DNA of 64,000 nt, from contig NZ_OZ018776.1 of NCBI RefSeq assembly GCF_963970025.1, forward strand, positions 62,001-126,000, given 5' to 3'. Source of the stretch: Rickettsia helvetica. GTDB lineage: Bacteria; Pseudomonadota; Alphaproteobacteria; Rickettsiales; Rickettsiaceae. Below the pieces are notes generated by a model. The model was not told where the DNA came from, did no database searches, and worked only from the letters and a program-made list of their open reading frames with translations. This document shows positions 9,379 to 17,583 of this stretch, in pieces. Position 1 is the stretch's first letter; each line of letters opens with the position of its first letter. A program made the position numbers and the translations under genes.

Positions 9379-9735
9379 CTAAAATTTTATTTTCTCTCTA
9401 GCTGCATCAGCTAGAGCTTTTACAATACCATGATACTTATATCCGCCTCTATCAAATACTACTTCTTTTATCCCTGCAGAATCAGCTTTTTTTGCTATTT
9501 CTTCACCTACTTTAATAGCATTTTCAATATTACAATGAGATTTTTTTAATTTTTTTATTTTCTCATCTAAAGTTGAAGCAGAAGCAATCGTTATAGACTT
9601 AGAATCATCGATAATTTGTGCATATATATGTCTACCTGACTTAAATATCGATAATCTAACTCTATTAGATGTTTTAGATATTTTATGTCTTATTCTATTT
9701 CTTCTATTTTCAAATTTTAGCTTAGCACTACGCAT
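9379..9735 (-). CDS. rplR: 50S ribosomal protein L18
   Basis: At 118 residues it matches L18 size. FDRGGYKYHGIVKALADAAR is the conserved C-terminal block that binds 5S rRNA together with L5 and L25. The N-terminus is strongly basic. The gene lies between rplF (15 nt upstream) and rpsE. Confidence 0.97.
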   Translation of the reverse strand: MRSAKLKFENRRNRIRHKISKTSNRVRLSIFKSGRHIYAQIIDDSKSITIASASTLDEKIKKLKKSHCNIENAIKVGEEIAKKADSAGIKEVVFDRGGYKYHGIVKALADAAREKIKF

Positions 9736-9750
9736 ATTTAACTCTTAAAT

Positions 9751-10284
9751 TTAACTTTTCTTACCTTCTTTACGTGGTATAAATTGATTTTCAAATTTAA
9801 TTCCTTTTCCTTTATAAGGCTCAGGTGGTCTCTGTTTTATAATAATTGAAGCAAATTGTCCTAACTTTTCTTTATCTGTTCCCTCAAGAATAATAATATT
9901 TTGCTTAGGTACTTCTATTTTAATATCTGAAGGTATTTCAATTTTTGTATTATGGCTTTTAGCAAGCATTAAATTTAAATATTTACCTTTTACCATTGCC
10001 CTGTAACCGACTCCGTTAATTTCAAGTTTAAGCTTAAACCCTTCTTTAACGCCGGTAACCATATTTGATATTATGCTTCTTGCAGTACCCCACATAGCAC
10101 GTGCATTTTTATTTGCGGCTAAAGGTTTTACTAAAAGCTTATTTTCTGCCAATGAAATTGCGATATTACCTTTAAAAGTTTTTGATAATTCGCCTTTAGG
10201 TCCGGATATTTTTACCTCTAAATCATTTAAACCAACTTTTACACCTTCAGGTATAATAATCGACAATTTTCCAACACGTGACAT
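9751..10284 (-). CDS. rplF: 50S ribosomal protein L6
   Basis: The 177-residue protein has two tandem L6 domains and the C-terminal signature RPPEPYKGKGIKF. L6 lies at the base of the L7/L12 stalk near the factor-binding site. It follows rpsH by 9 nt. Confidence 0.97.
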   Translation of the reverse strand: MSRVGKLSIIIPEGVKVGLNDLEVKISGPKGELSKTFKGNIAISLAENKLLVKPLAANKNARAMWGTARSIISNMVTGVKEGFKLKLEINGVGYRAMVKGKYLNLMLAKSHNTKIEIPSDIKIEVPKQNIIILEGTDKEKLGQFASIIIKQRPPEPYKGKGIKFENQFIPRKEGKKS

Positions 10285-10293
10285 TTTTTTACC

Positions 10294-10692
10294 TTAAAAT
10301 ACTTTACAAATTACTTCGCCGCCGACATTTTTAATATGAGCTTCTCTATCAGATATAACACCGTAAGGAGTAGAAAGAATATATATACCCATATTATTAT
10401 AATATCCTTTCAAATCTTTAATAGCAGAATATACTCTTTTTCCAGGCTTTGATACTCTATGAATTTCGCATATAGAAGCATCACCGTTAACAGAATATTT
10501 TAAAGCTACCTCAGTATAACTAATATTATTTTTTTGAGTAGTTATATAATCTTTTATATAACCTTCTTTTTGCAAAACATCTAAAATTGAAGTTTTAATT
10601 TTAGAACTAGGAAAAGAAACATTTATCAATTTACTTTTATAAGCGTTTCTAATTCTAGTTAACATATCTGCTACATTATCCGTCATTGACAT
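10294..10692 (-). CDS. rpsH: 30S ribosomal protein S8
   Basis: The 132-residue product begins MTDNVADMLTRIRNA after an upstream methionine pair and ends with the S8 signature STPYGVISDREAHIKNVGGE. S8 binds the central domain of 16S rRNA and in other bacteria represses the spc operon by binding its mRNA. MSM offers a second start two codons on, which I cannot exclude. Confidence 0.97.
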   Translation of the reverse strand: MSMTDNVADMLTRIRNAYKSKLINVSFPSSKIKTSILDVLQKEGYIKDYITTQKNNISYTEVALKYSVNGDASICEIHRVSKPGKRVYSAIKDLKGYYNNMGIYILSTPYGVISDREAHIKNVGGEVICKVF

Positions 10693-10711
10693 ATTATTTA
10701 CCTATCGACTT

Positions 10712-11017
10712 TTACCAACTTGACTTAACTATACCGGGCACTAAGCCTCTACCTATTAATTCCCTAAGCTTATTCCTCGATATACCGAATTTTCTTGTAA
10801 CACCTCTTGGTCTACCTGTAAGTTCACATCTATTTCTTATTCTAGTAGACGATGAATTTCTAGGTAATTGTGCAAGCGACATTACCAAAGAAAAACGCTC
10901 TTCTAATGAAATATTTTTATCATAAATTTTACTTTTTAGTGCTAAACGTTTATTATGTAAACTTTGTGATTTTTTTTTCCTACTTTCGTTCTTTTTTATC
11001 GAACTTACTTTTGCCAT
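10712..11017 (-). CDS. rpsN: 30S ribosomal protein S14 (zinc-free form)
   Basis: This 101-residue S14 contains RNRCELTGRPRGVTRKFGIS and ends GLVPGIVKSSW, as in proteobacterial S14. It lacks the paired CxxC zinc motifs of the short C+ form. It sits between rplE and rpsH. Confidence 0.97.
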   Translation of the reverse strand: MAKVSSIKKNESRKKKSQSLHNKRLALKSKIYDKNISLEERFSLVMSLAQLPRNSSSTRIRNRCELTGRPRGVTRKFGISRNKLRELIGRGLVPGIVKSSW

Positions 11018-11032
11018 TATACACCCTAAAAA

Positions 11033-11572
11033 TTAATTATAAAAAGGTAAATTAAACCCTGATAACAAATACTTACTTTCTTTATCCGTTTTAGCAGATG
11101 TAACGATTGTAATATCCATACCCCTTATTGTATCGATTTTATCGTAATTAATTTCAGGAAAGACTATCTGCTCTTTTAATCCAAAAGTAAAATTTCCTTT
11201 ACCGTCAAAACTTTTATAAGAAAAACCGCGAAATTCCTTAACACGAGGTAATGCAACAATTACTAACCTCTCTAAAAAATCATATATTCTATCTTTACGT
11301 AATGTAACCTTACAGCCTATTTTCATATTTTCGCGTAACTTAAAGGTTGCAATCGATTTTCTTGCTAACGTTACAACCGGCTTCTGACCGGAAATCAATG
11401 TGAGATCATTTACTGCATTATTAATCACCTTGGAATCAGCTATTGCTTCCCCTACTCCCATATTTATAATAATTTTCTTAATTTGTGGTATTTCGTGTTT
11501 ATTTTTATAAGAAAATTCTTTTTGTAAGTTTTCAATAATTTTTTGCTGATATAATTCTTTAAATCTTAACAT
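11033..11572 (-). CDS. rplE: 50S ribosomal protein L5
   Basis: The 179-residue protein has the L5 signature IPQIKKIIINMGVGEA and the later RGMDITIVTSAKTD. L5 binds 5S rRNA in the central protuberance and bridges to S13. Its ATG shares one base with the rplX stop (taATG on the minus strand), implying translational coupling. Confidence 0.97.
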   Translation of the reverse strand: MLRFKELYQQKIIENLQKEFSYKNKHEIPQIKKIIINMGVGEAIADSKVINNAVNDLTLISGQKPVVTLARKSIATFKLRENMKIGCKVTLRKDRIYDFLERLVIVALPRVKEFRGFSYKSFDGKGNFTFGLKEQIVFPEINYDKIDTIRGMDITIVTSAKTDKESKYLLSGFNLPFYN

Positions 11573-11901
11573 TATTTACCTTCCTTACCGATAATTTCCC
11601 CTGATTTCTTTGCTATTCTAACCTTAGAACCGTCTTCTAAGAATTTAAAAGCTACTTTGGTAGGGTTACCGGTTTTTGGATCGATGTGTGCAATATTTGA
11701 GATATGTATAGGTAATTCTTTAGTTATTATCCCGCCTTCACTCATTTGATTAGGTTTAGTATGCTTTTTTACTAAATTTACTCCAGAAACAATTACTTTA
11801 CTGTCCTCAGGAAAAACTTTTAATATTTTACCTTTTGTTCCTTTGTGCTTTCCAGTAATAACAACAACTTCATCACCTTTTTTTACTTTTAATTTAATCA
11901 T
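11572..11901 (-). CDS. rplX: 50S ribosomal protein L24
   Basis: The 109-residue protein has the KOW motif near its N-terminus (KKGDEVVVITGKHKGTKGKI). L24 is an assembly initiator of the 50S subunit. The start codon directly follows the rplN stop, and the 3' end overlaps rplE by one base. Confidence 0.97.
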   Translation of the reverse strand: MIKLKVKKGDEVVVITGKHKGTKGKILKVFPEDSKVIVSGVNLVKKHTKPNQMSEGGIITKELPIHISNIAHIDPKTGNPTKVAFKFLEDGSKVRIAKKSGEIIGKEGK

Positions 11902-12270
11902 TTATAACACTTCCTCTGCAAGCGACATTATTCTAACATATTTTTTCGCTCTAAGTTCTCTTGTAACAGGACCGAAAACTCTAGTACCGATAGGTTCATC
12001 TTGTTTATTCAAAAGCACTAATGCGTTTTTATCAAATTTTATTGTACTACCGTCAGGTCTTACTACTCCGGTCTTTGTGCGAACAATCACGCCTTTATAA
12101 ACATCACCCTTTTTAACCTTACCGCCGGGTATAGCTTCTTTAACAGATACAACTATAACATCACCCAACTTTGCCACCATATGGTGAGAGCCACCTAAAA
12201 CTTTAATACACATAACTTTTTTAGCACCGGAATTATCTGCAACTTCCAAGATGCTCTGCATTTGAATCAT
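11902..12270 (-). CDS. rplN: 50S ribosomal protein L14
   Basis: The 122-residue beta-barrel protein opens MIQMQSILEVADNSGAKKV and contains VRTKTGVVRPDGSTIKFD, both typical of L14, which contacts the 30S subunit through helix 14. A 74-nt gap separates it from rpsQ, long for this cluster, but I see no clear promoter or terminator in it. Confidence 0.98.
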   Translation of the reverse strand: MIQMQSILEVADNSGAKKVMCIKVLGGSHHMVAKLGDVIVVSVKEAIPGGKVKKGDVYKGVIVRTKTGVVRPDGSTIKFDKNALVLLNKQDEPIGTRVFGPVTRELRAKKYVRIMSLAEEVL

Positions 12271-12344
12271 AAACTACTTCCAATTTTTTATACACGAGAG
12301 ATAAAATAAATAATCTACCTTATAAAGTCAAAGATTAAAAAACT

Positions 12345-12578
12345 TTATTCCCCATTGACCACTATCCATGTTTTGGTTTTTGAGATAGGACGACTTTCAA
12401 TTATACTAACTTTATCTCCTTCTTGATATTTATTTTCTGAATCATGAGCAGCATATTTTTTAGAAACTTTCACGAATTTTTTATAAACAGGATGCTTAAA
12501 CTTTCTTTCTACTTTTACTGTAACCGTCTTATCAGCTTTTGAACTTATAACCACGCCTTGTAATACTCTTTTCGGCAT
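12345..12578 (-). CDS. rpsQ: 30S ribosomal protein S17
   Basis: The frame opens upstream at a GTG (12593), but I place the start at the ATG at 12578 (MPKRVLQGVV): a GAGGA Shine-Dalgarno lies about 8 nt before it, and the 77-residue product matches the family. The upstream start would overlap rpmC by 14 nt and add five residues. S17 is an OB-fold primary 16S-binding protein; the signature HPVYKKFVKVSKKYAAHD is present. Confidence 0.96.
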   Translation of the reverse strand: MPKRVLQGVVISSKADKTVTVKVERKFKHPVYKKFVKVSKKYAAHDSENKYQEGDKVSIIESRPISKTKTWIVVNGE

Positions 12579-12579
12579 T

Positions 12580-12795
12580 TTAATATTCCTCACTATTAGA
12601 TCTTTTTGTTAATTCAGTTTTAATACGTGCTATAGACTTTTTGACTAATGAAAACCTACTAGTATTTTTTAACTCACCTAAAGCTTGTTGAAATCTTAAA
12701 TTAAACAATTCTTTCTTTAAAAGATTAAGGTTTTTATAAAGCTCTTCTATTGTTTCAGTAGATAACTTACTTCTTAATAATTTTAAATCATTCAT
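12580..12795 (-). CDS. rpmC: 50S ribosomal protein L29
   Basis: This 71-residue two-helix protein carries LKKELFNLRFQQALGELKNT, the L29 signature. L29 flanks the exit tunnel near the signal-recognition docking site. Its start overlaps the end of rplP by 8 nt, and it ends one base before the chosen rpsQ start. Confidence 0.96.
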   Translation of the reverse strand: MNDLKLLRSKLSTETIEELYKNLNLLKKELFNLRFQQALGELKNTSRFSLVKKSIARIKTELTKRSNSEEY

Positions 12796-13198
12796 AACGT
12801 CTCACTATCCTTGTTCTAACAGGTAATTTTGCACTTGCAAGCTCCAAAGCTCTAAGTGCAATATTTTCTTCTACCCCTTCAATTTCAAACATAATTCTTC
12901 CAGGCGAAACTCTAACTGCAAAAAATTCAGGAGAGCCTTTACCTTTACCCATTCTTACTTCGGCAGGCTTTTTAGAAATGGGAACATCCGGAAAAATGCG
13001 AATCCATAATCTTCCTTGCCTTTTCATACATCTAGTAGCAGCTTTCCTTCCTGCTTCTATTTGTCTTGCAGTAACACGCCAACCGTCTATAGATTTTAGA
13101 CCAAACGATCCAAAAACAAGCATCGTACCTGCTTTTGCTTTTGAAGCAACTCTACCCTTATGAGCTTTTCTAAATTTTTGTTTTTTCGGAGCTAACAT
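12788..13198 (-). CDS. rplP: 50S ribosomal protein L16
   Basis: The 136-residue product contains RRVTARQIEAGR-like VTARQIEAGRKAATR and RMGKGKGSPEFFAVRV, both diagnostic for L16, which organises the A-site and peptidyl-transferase region. It lies between rpsC and rpmC. Length is normal. Confidence 0.98.
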   Translation of the reverse strand: MLAPKKQKFRKAHKGRVASKAKAGTMLVFGSFGLKSIDGWRVTARQIEAGRKAATRCMKRQGRLWIRIFPDVPISKKPAEVRMGKGKGSPEFFAVRVSPGRIMFEIEGVEENIALRALELASAKLPVRTRIVRRYE

Positions 13199-13212
13199 TT
13201 TAATACTTAAAA

Positions 13213-13866
13213 TTAATTATATCTTTTATTTTCTGTATATTCACCTTTATAAACCCACACTTTAACCCCTATAACTCCATAAGTAGTTATAGCCTCAGCT
13301 GTTGAATAATCAATATCAGCTCTTAAAGTATGTAACGGCATCCTTCCTTCTATATACCACTCGGTTCTAGCAATTTCAGCACCTCCAAGTCTTCCTGAAC
13401 AACTAACCCTTATACCTTGTCCACCTTGTTTAAATGAAGCCTGAATTGCTGTTTTCATGGCTTTTCTAAAAGAAACTCTTTTTTCAAGCTGCAGTGCTAT
13501 AGTTTGAGCTACTATAGCAGCATCTATATTAAATTTTCTAACTTCATGAATATTTATATAAACTTCTTTTAAAGAAGTCATTTTCTCGACAGCTTTTTTT
13601 AGCTTATCAATTTCACTACCGTTTCTACCGATAATGATATTTGGTTTTTTGGCATTAATATTAACTATAATACTTTTATTAGAAGGACGTTCGATTAAAA
13701 CTCTGCTAATTTGAGCTTGATTAAAACCCTTATTTATTAAATCCCTAATTTTTAAATCTTGTATAAAAAGAGTTTTATAATGTTTTTCTGCATATAATAC
13801 GGAATCCCAACCTTTAATTAAAGTCGGTCCAACTCTAAAACCATGTGCACAAACTTTCTGCCCCAT
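13213..13866 (-). CDS. rpsC: 30S ribosomal protein S3
   Basis: The 217-residue protein has an N-terminal KH domain (INAKKPNIIIGRNGSEIDKL) and the C-terminal S3 block GRLGGAEIARTEWYIEGRMP. S3 forms part of the mRNA entry channel and helicase. The ATG lies one base after the rplV stop. Confidence 0.98.
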   Translation of the reverse strand: MGQKVCAHGFRVGPTLIKGWDSVLYAEKHYKTLFIQDLKIRDLINKGFNQAQISRVLIERPSNKSIIVNINAKKPNIIIGRNGSEIDKLKKAVEKMTSLKEVYINIHEVRKFNIDAAIVAQTIALQLEKRVSFRKAMKTAIQASFKQGGQGIRVSCSGRLGGAEIARTEWYIEGRMPLHTLRADIDYSTAEAITTYGVIGVKVWVYKGEYTENKRYN

Positions 13867-13867
13867 T

Positions 13868-14227
13868 TTAATTATCCTCTTTTTCTGTAACAGTTATATA
13901 AAGATTACTAAAAAACTTATTTATTCTAGTTGCTCTTCCTTTTGCTCTTGGCATAACTCTTTTCATTACTAAAGCCTTACCTACAGTTGCTTTAGTAATA
14001 ACCAATCTATCTATATCTAGACCTAAATTATTTTCAGCATTTGCAACAGCAGATTGTAAACAATTTTTTACAACTTTTGCAATTCTTTTAGGAGAAAAAG
14101 TTAATTGTACCAATGCTTCAGATACTTTCATATTTCTAATAAAGGCTGCAACTAAATTTAGCTTCCTTGGACTTACTCTAATAGATTTAGCTTTTGCCGT
14201 AGCAAAATTTTTATTTTCCTGTACCAT
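13868..14227 (-). CDS. rplV: 50S ribosomal protein L22
   Basis: The 119-residue protein has the extended hairpin that lines the exit tunnel (KRVMPRAKGRATRI). SPRKLNLVAAFIRNMKVSEA near the start is typical. It follows rpsS by 8 nt. Confidence 0.97.
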   Translation of the reverse strand: MVQENKNFATAKAKSIRVSPRKLNLVAAFIRNMKVSEALVQLTFSPKRIAKVVKNCLQSAVANAENNLGLDIDRLVITKATVGKALVMKRVMPRAKGRATRINKFFSNLYITVTEKEDN

Positions 14228-14235
14228 ATAAATCT

Positions 14236-14514
14236 TTACTTTCTTTTAACTTTTTTATCTGCTCCATGACCGTGAAATGTTCTAGTAGGAGCAAATTCAC
14301 CTAATTTTCTTCCAACCATTTCTTCATTTACAGAAACCGGAATAAATTTCTTTCCATTATGAACAGAAAAGGTAAACCCTACAAAAATAGGTAAAATCGT
14401 TGATCTTCTAGACCAAGTTTTAATCATTTCAGATTTACCTGATTCCATTAATTTTTGAACTTTCTTTATTAAATAACCGTCTACAAAAGGCCCTTTCCAT
14501 ATTGAACGTGCCAT
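14236..14514 (-). CDS. rpsS: 30S ribosomal protein S19
   Basis: This 92-residue protein starts MARSIWKGPFVDGYL and contains KLGEFAPTRTFHGHGADKK, the S19 signature. It sits in the 30S head near the A-site finger. It is 24 nt downstream of rplB. Confidence 0.98.
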   Translation of the reverse strand: MARSIWKGPFVDGYLIKKVQKLMESGKSEMIKTWSRRSTILPIFVGFTFSVHNGKKFIPVSVNEEMVGRKLGEFAPTRTFHGHGADKKVKRK

Positions 14515-14538
14515 ACTAATACCTAATTAATTTAAAAT

Positions 14539-15360
14539 CTATTTTCTTTTCTTTACGATAAATTTTGAAGTACGTTTATTTTTACGTGTCTTCTTACCCT
14601 TGGTTGGGAATCCCCAAGGAGTAACAGGATGGCGCCCTCCTGAAGTTTTACCTTCACCACCGCCATGAGGGTGATCTACAGGATTCATTGCTACACCTCT
14701 AACATGCGGTCTCCAACCGAGCCATCTATTTCTACCTGCTTTGCCTAAATTAATATTTTTTTGATCCGGGTTAGATATACTACCTATAGTAGCTTTACAA
14801 TCTAAAGGTACTAACCTAAATTCACCTGATCTTAATTTAATCTGAGCATATCCTGAATCTTTACCTACTAGATCTACTGAAGTACCTGCAGATCTTGCAA
14901 TTTGGCCGCCCTTACCGACTTTCATTTCAACATTATGTAAAGTAGTACCGATAGGAATAAATTTTAAAGGTAAACAATTTCCTATTTTTATATCAGCATC
15001 TTGACTTGATATTACTCTATCACCTACAGATAATTTTTGCGGTGCTAAAATATAAGAATATTCCCCGTCTTCATATTTTATTAAAGCAATAAAAGCAGTT
15101 CTATTAGGGTCATACTCTATTCTTTCGACAATAGCAGCAATATCTATTTTATTTCTTTTAAAATCAATAACACGATATAATTTTTTATGTCCTCCACCTC
15201 TGTGCCAAGAAGTAATTCTACCTTGATTATTTCGTCCACCGGTTTTAGATATACCTTTGGTCAAAGATTTTAAAGGTCTGCCTTTCCATAAACTAGTTTT
15301 ATCAACTTGAACTAACTCTCTAAGAGAAGGAGTAATTGGATTAAAGTTTTTTAAAGCCAT
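14539..15360 (-). CDS. rplB: 50S ribosomal protein L2
   Basis: The 273-residue protein is full length. RGVAMNPVDHPHGGGEGKTS contains the histidine of the peptidyl-transferase region, and the C-terminus is very basic. L2 is needed for subunit association. It starts immediately after the rplW stop. Confidence 0.98.
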   Translation of the reverse strand: MALKNFNPITPSLRELVQVDKTSLWKGRPLKSLTKGISKTGGRNNQGRITSWHRGGGHKKLYRVIDFKRNKIDIAAIVERIEYDPNRTAFIALIKYEDGEYSYILAPQKLSVGDRVISSQDADIKIGNCLPLKFIPIGTTLHNVEMKVGKGGQIARSAGTSVDLVGKDSGYAQIKLRSGEFRLVPLDCKATIGSISNPDQKNINLGKAGRNRWLGWRPHVRGVAMNPVDHPHGGGEGKTSGGRHPVTPWGFPTKGKKTRKNKRTSKFIVKKRK

Positions 15361-15657
15361 TTATTTAATTCCTCCGGCAAAATCGATATTATGGTCTTTT
15401 TCTAATGTAACAATAGCTTTCTTTCTATTGATTTGAGTCCCTATAATTCCTTTAAATCTTTTCTTCTTACCTTTAACGTTTAAAATATTCACTTTTTTTA
15501 CTTTTACTTTAAATATTTCTTCTATAGCCTTTTTAACGGTAAGTTTTTCAGCAAATTTATCTACATAAAAAGCGCATTTATTTTGTTCTGAAAGGGTTGT
15601 AGTTTTTTCTGTAATAATAGGTTTTCTAATTAAATCGTAGTATTTATAAGAACTCAT
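15361..15657 (-). CDS. rplW: 50S ribosomal protein L23
   Basis: The 98-residue protein has RKPIITEKTTTLSEQNKCAF near the N-terminus, typical of L23, the exit-tunnel docking site for trigger factor and SRP. Its ATG overlaps the rplD stop in an ATGA, suggesting translational coupling. Confidence 0.97.
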   Translation of the reverse strand: MSSYKYYDLIRKPIITEKTTTLSEQNKCAFYVDKFAEKLTVKKAIEEIFKVKVKKVNILNVKGKKKRFKGIIGTQINRKKAIVTLEKDHNIDFAGGIK

Positions 15658-16277
15658 CTTAACCTCTCTTCTAAAACACTCACTGCTTCTTGTGATAACA
15701 GGACATATTCATGTCGTATTATATCATAAACATTTGCTCCTATTTGTGGAACAATCACAGTATTATAAATATTTTTTGCAGCTAAAGAAAAATTAATATC
15801 TACTTCATTTCCGTCTATTACAAAGAAACTTTTTCCTTGAAATTTGTTTAATATATTTATAAGAGCAGAAGTTTTAGGCTTATCTAGCTTTAAAGAATCT
15901 ATTACTAATAATTTTCCTTCAGCAAATTTCTCGGATAAAGCATGAATTAAACCAAGTTTTCGTACTTTTTTAGGTAATTTTGTTGCATGACTACGTACTC
16001 TAGGTCCGTGAGCTACACCACCACCACGCATCTGTACCGATCTAAGGGAGCCTTGTCTTGCATTACCTGTACCTTTTTGCTTAAAAGGTTTTTTTGTGGT
16101 TCCTGATACTTCTGATACTGTTTTAGTTTTATGGTTACCGGACATTGCTTTAGCTCTCTGCCAATCAATAACCCGCTTTATTATATCATCTCTAATAAAT
16201 TCAACAGCAAATATATCTTCACTTAAGCTAATCTCACCAACTTCTTCATTAGCAAGACTTAATATTTTAGTTTTCAT
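15654..16277 (-). CDS. rplD: 50S ribosomal protein L4
   Basis: The 207-residue protein has the long tunnel loop (KPFKQKGTGNARQGSLRSVQ, then GGGVAHGPR) and the Rossmann-like C-terminal half. In enterobacteria L4 also regulates the S10 operon by attenuation; nothing in this sequence tests that here. A 110-nt gap separates it from rplC, unusually wide. Confidence 0.97.
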   Translation of the reverse strand: MKTKILSLANEEVGEISLSEDIFAVEFIRDDIIKRVIDWQRAKAMSGNHKTKTVSEVSGTTKKPFKQKGTGNARQGSLRSVQMRGGGVAHGPRVRSHATKLPKKVRKLGLIHALSEKFAEGKLLVIDSLKLDKPKTSALINILNKFQGKSFFVIDGNEVDINFSLAAKNIYNTVIVPQIGANVYDIIRHEYVLLSQEAVSVLEERLR

Positions 16278-16387
16278 CTTTATTTAACCTTATACAGTCT
16301 TATATAAAACTTTTATATAAATAATATTGCATGGCATTTTTGTTAATTTGATAATCTTTAACCTCAACAAGTATGTCTAAATATCTA
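16278..16387. other. Unusual 110-nt gap between rplC and rplD
   Basis: These two genes normally lie within a few bases. Here the gap is AT-rich with 'ttatataaaa' tracts that could resemble -10 boxes on the minus strand, but I cannot name a full promoter or an ORF. It may hold an internal promoter or a small repeat relic. Confidence 0.4.
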
Positions 16388-17035
16388 TTATACAGTTATT
16401 GAAATCTTTTTTATTGCATCTTTTACTGAAAGATACGAATTTTTATGACCAGGTATACTACCCTGAATCATAATAAGCTTACGCTCTTTATCAACGGCAA
16501 ATATTTTCAAATTTTGAATAGTAACTTGGTTACATCCCATATGACCGGCCATTTTTTTGCCTTTGAAAACCTTTCCTGGATCTTGTCTTTGTCCTGTAGA
16601 ACCGTGTGAACGATGGGATATAGAAACACCGTGAGAAGCTTCAAGACCTCTAAAATTATGTCTTTTCATACTACCGGCAAATCCTTTACCTATAGTAGTT
16701 GCCGTTATATCCACAAATTGTCCTGCCGTAAAATGATCTACTTCTAGACTTGCTGCTATATCAATAAAATTCTCTTCAGAAATTCTAAATTCTTTTAGTT
16801 TAGTTTTAGGAGACATTTTAGCATTAGCAAAAACTTGTTTCATAGGTTTGGTTACTCTAGATATTTTTTTATCTTTTACACCGATAACCAAAGCATTATA
16901 TCCATGCTTTTCTAGAGTTTTATGCCCTACTACTTGACAATCATCAACTTTTACTAATGTTAAAGAAATTCTTTCTCCTTTATCATTAAAAACACTAGTC
17001 ATCCCAATTTTTTGAGCAATTATACCGGTTCTCAT
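16388..17035 (-). CDS. rplC: 50S ribosomal protein L3
   Basis: The 215-residue protein starts MRTGIIAQKIGMTSVFND and contains the L3 signature AGSMKRHNFRG and the GSTGQRQDPGKVFKGKKMAG loop that reaches the peptidyl-transferase centre. Its ATG follows the rpsJ stop directly. Confidence 0.98.
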   Translation of the reverse strand: MRTGIIAQKIGMTSVFNDKGERISLTLVKVDDCQVVGHKTLEKHGYNALVIGVKDKKISRVTKPMKQVFANAKMSPKTKLKEFRISEENFIDIAASLEVDHFTAGQFVDITATTIGKGFAGSMKRHNFRGLEASHGVSISHRSHGSTGQRQDPGKVFKGKKMAGHMGCNQVTIQNLKIFAVDKERKLIMIQGSIPGHKNSYLSVKDAIKKISITV

Positions 17036-17353
17036 TTATTCCCCACTCTCTAATTCAATCACTACATCAACACCTGCTGCTAAATCAACTTTACTTAAAG
17101 CATCAACAACCGCCGGATTCGGATCATCTATAACTAATAATCTTTTATGCTTTCTAATTTCAAATTGCTCTCTTGACTTCTTATGTACATGAGGAGACCT
17201 ATTTACGGTAAATCTTTCAATTTTTCTAGGTAAAGGAATAGGACCATTAATGTTAGCAAACGTTCTTTTAACAACATTAACTATCTCTTTTGTAGCTTGA
17301 TCAAGACTACGATGATCAAATGATTTTAAACGAATTTTGATTTTATTTTTCAT
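17036..17353 (-). CDS. rpsJ: 30S ribosomal protein S10 (NusE)
   Basis: This 105-residue protein has IKIRLKSFDHRSLDQATKEI and GPIPLPRKIERFTVNRSPHV, the S10 signature. Besides its ribosomal role it acts in transcription antitermination with NusB. It is the first gene of the long S10-spc-alpha cluster. Its promoter must lie in the 230 nt between it and the tuf terminator, most of which is an RPE-1 element. Confidence 0.98.
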   Translation of the reverse strand: MKNKIKIRLKSFDHRSLDQATKEIVNVVKRTFANINGPIPLPRKIERFTVNRSPHVHKKSREQFEIRKHKRLLVIDDPNPAVVDALSKVDLAAGVDVVIELESGE

Positions 17354-17384
17354 TCAGTAAACCTAATATTTAAACAGCAAGATG

Positions 17385-17530
17385 TTTTTTAGACATCTTC
17401 CTAAACTTCGCTTCTAGAGGTAATTTGTACGTCGATCTGGTACTCGAACCCTCACATATGTGTATGTACGCTGCGGTTCTGCGTTCCATGTCTCCTTCAA
17501 ATAGCTAGTTCGGAAAGATATCTACTACAT
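17385..17530 (-). repeat. RPE-1 element upstream of the S10 operon
   Basis: Read on the minus strand the element encodes EGDMERRTAAYIHICEGSS followed by RSTYKLPLEAKF, the RPE-1 peptide pattern. Its outer edges (gatatctttccgaa and aagatgtct) are roughly complementary. It fills almost all of the space between the tuf terminator and rpsJ. Confidence 0.8.
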
Positions 17531-17540
17531 CTTAAAATAT

Positions 17541-17574
17541 TAAATACCTATTATTTTTTAATAATAGGTATTTA
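17541..17574 (-). terminator. Terminator hairpin after tuf
   Basis: The arms taaatacctattat (17541-17554) and ataataggtattta (17561-17574) are perfect 14-bp complements with a 6-nt loop. The hairpin begins 10 nt past the tuf stop, and on the minus strand is followed by a T-rich stretch (atatttta). It fits a Rho-independent terminator separating tuf from the S10 operon. Confidence 0.75.
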
Positions 17575-17583
17575 TAAAATCAA

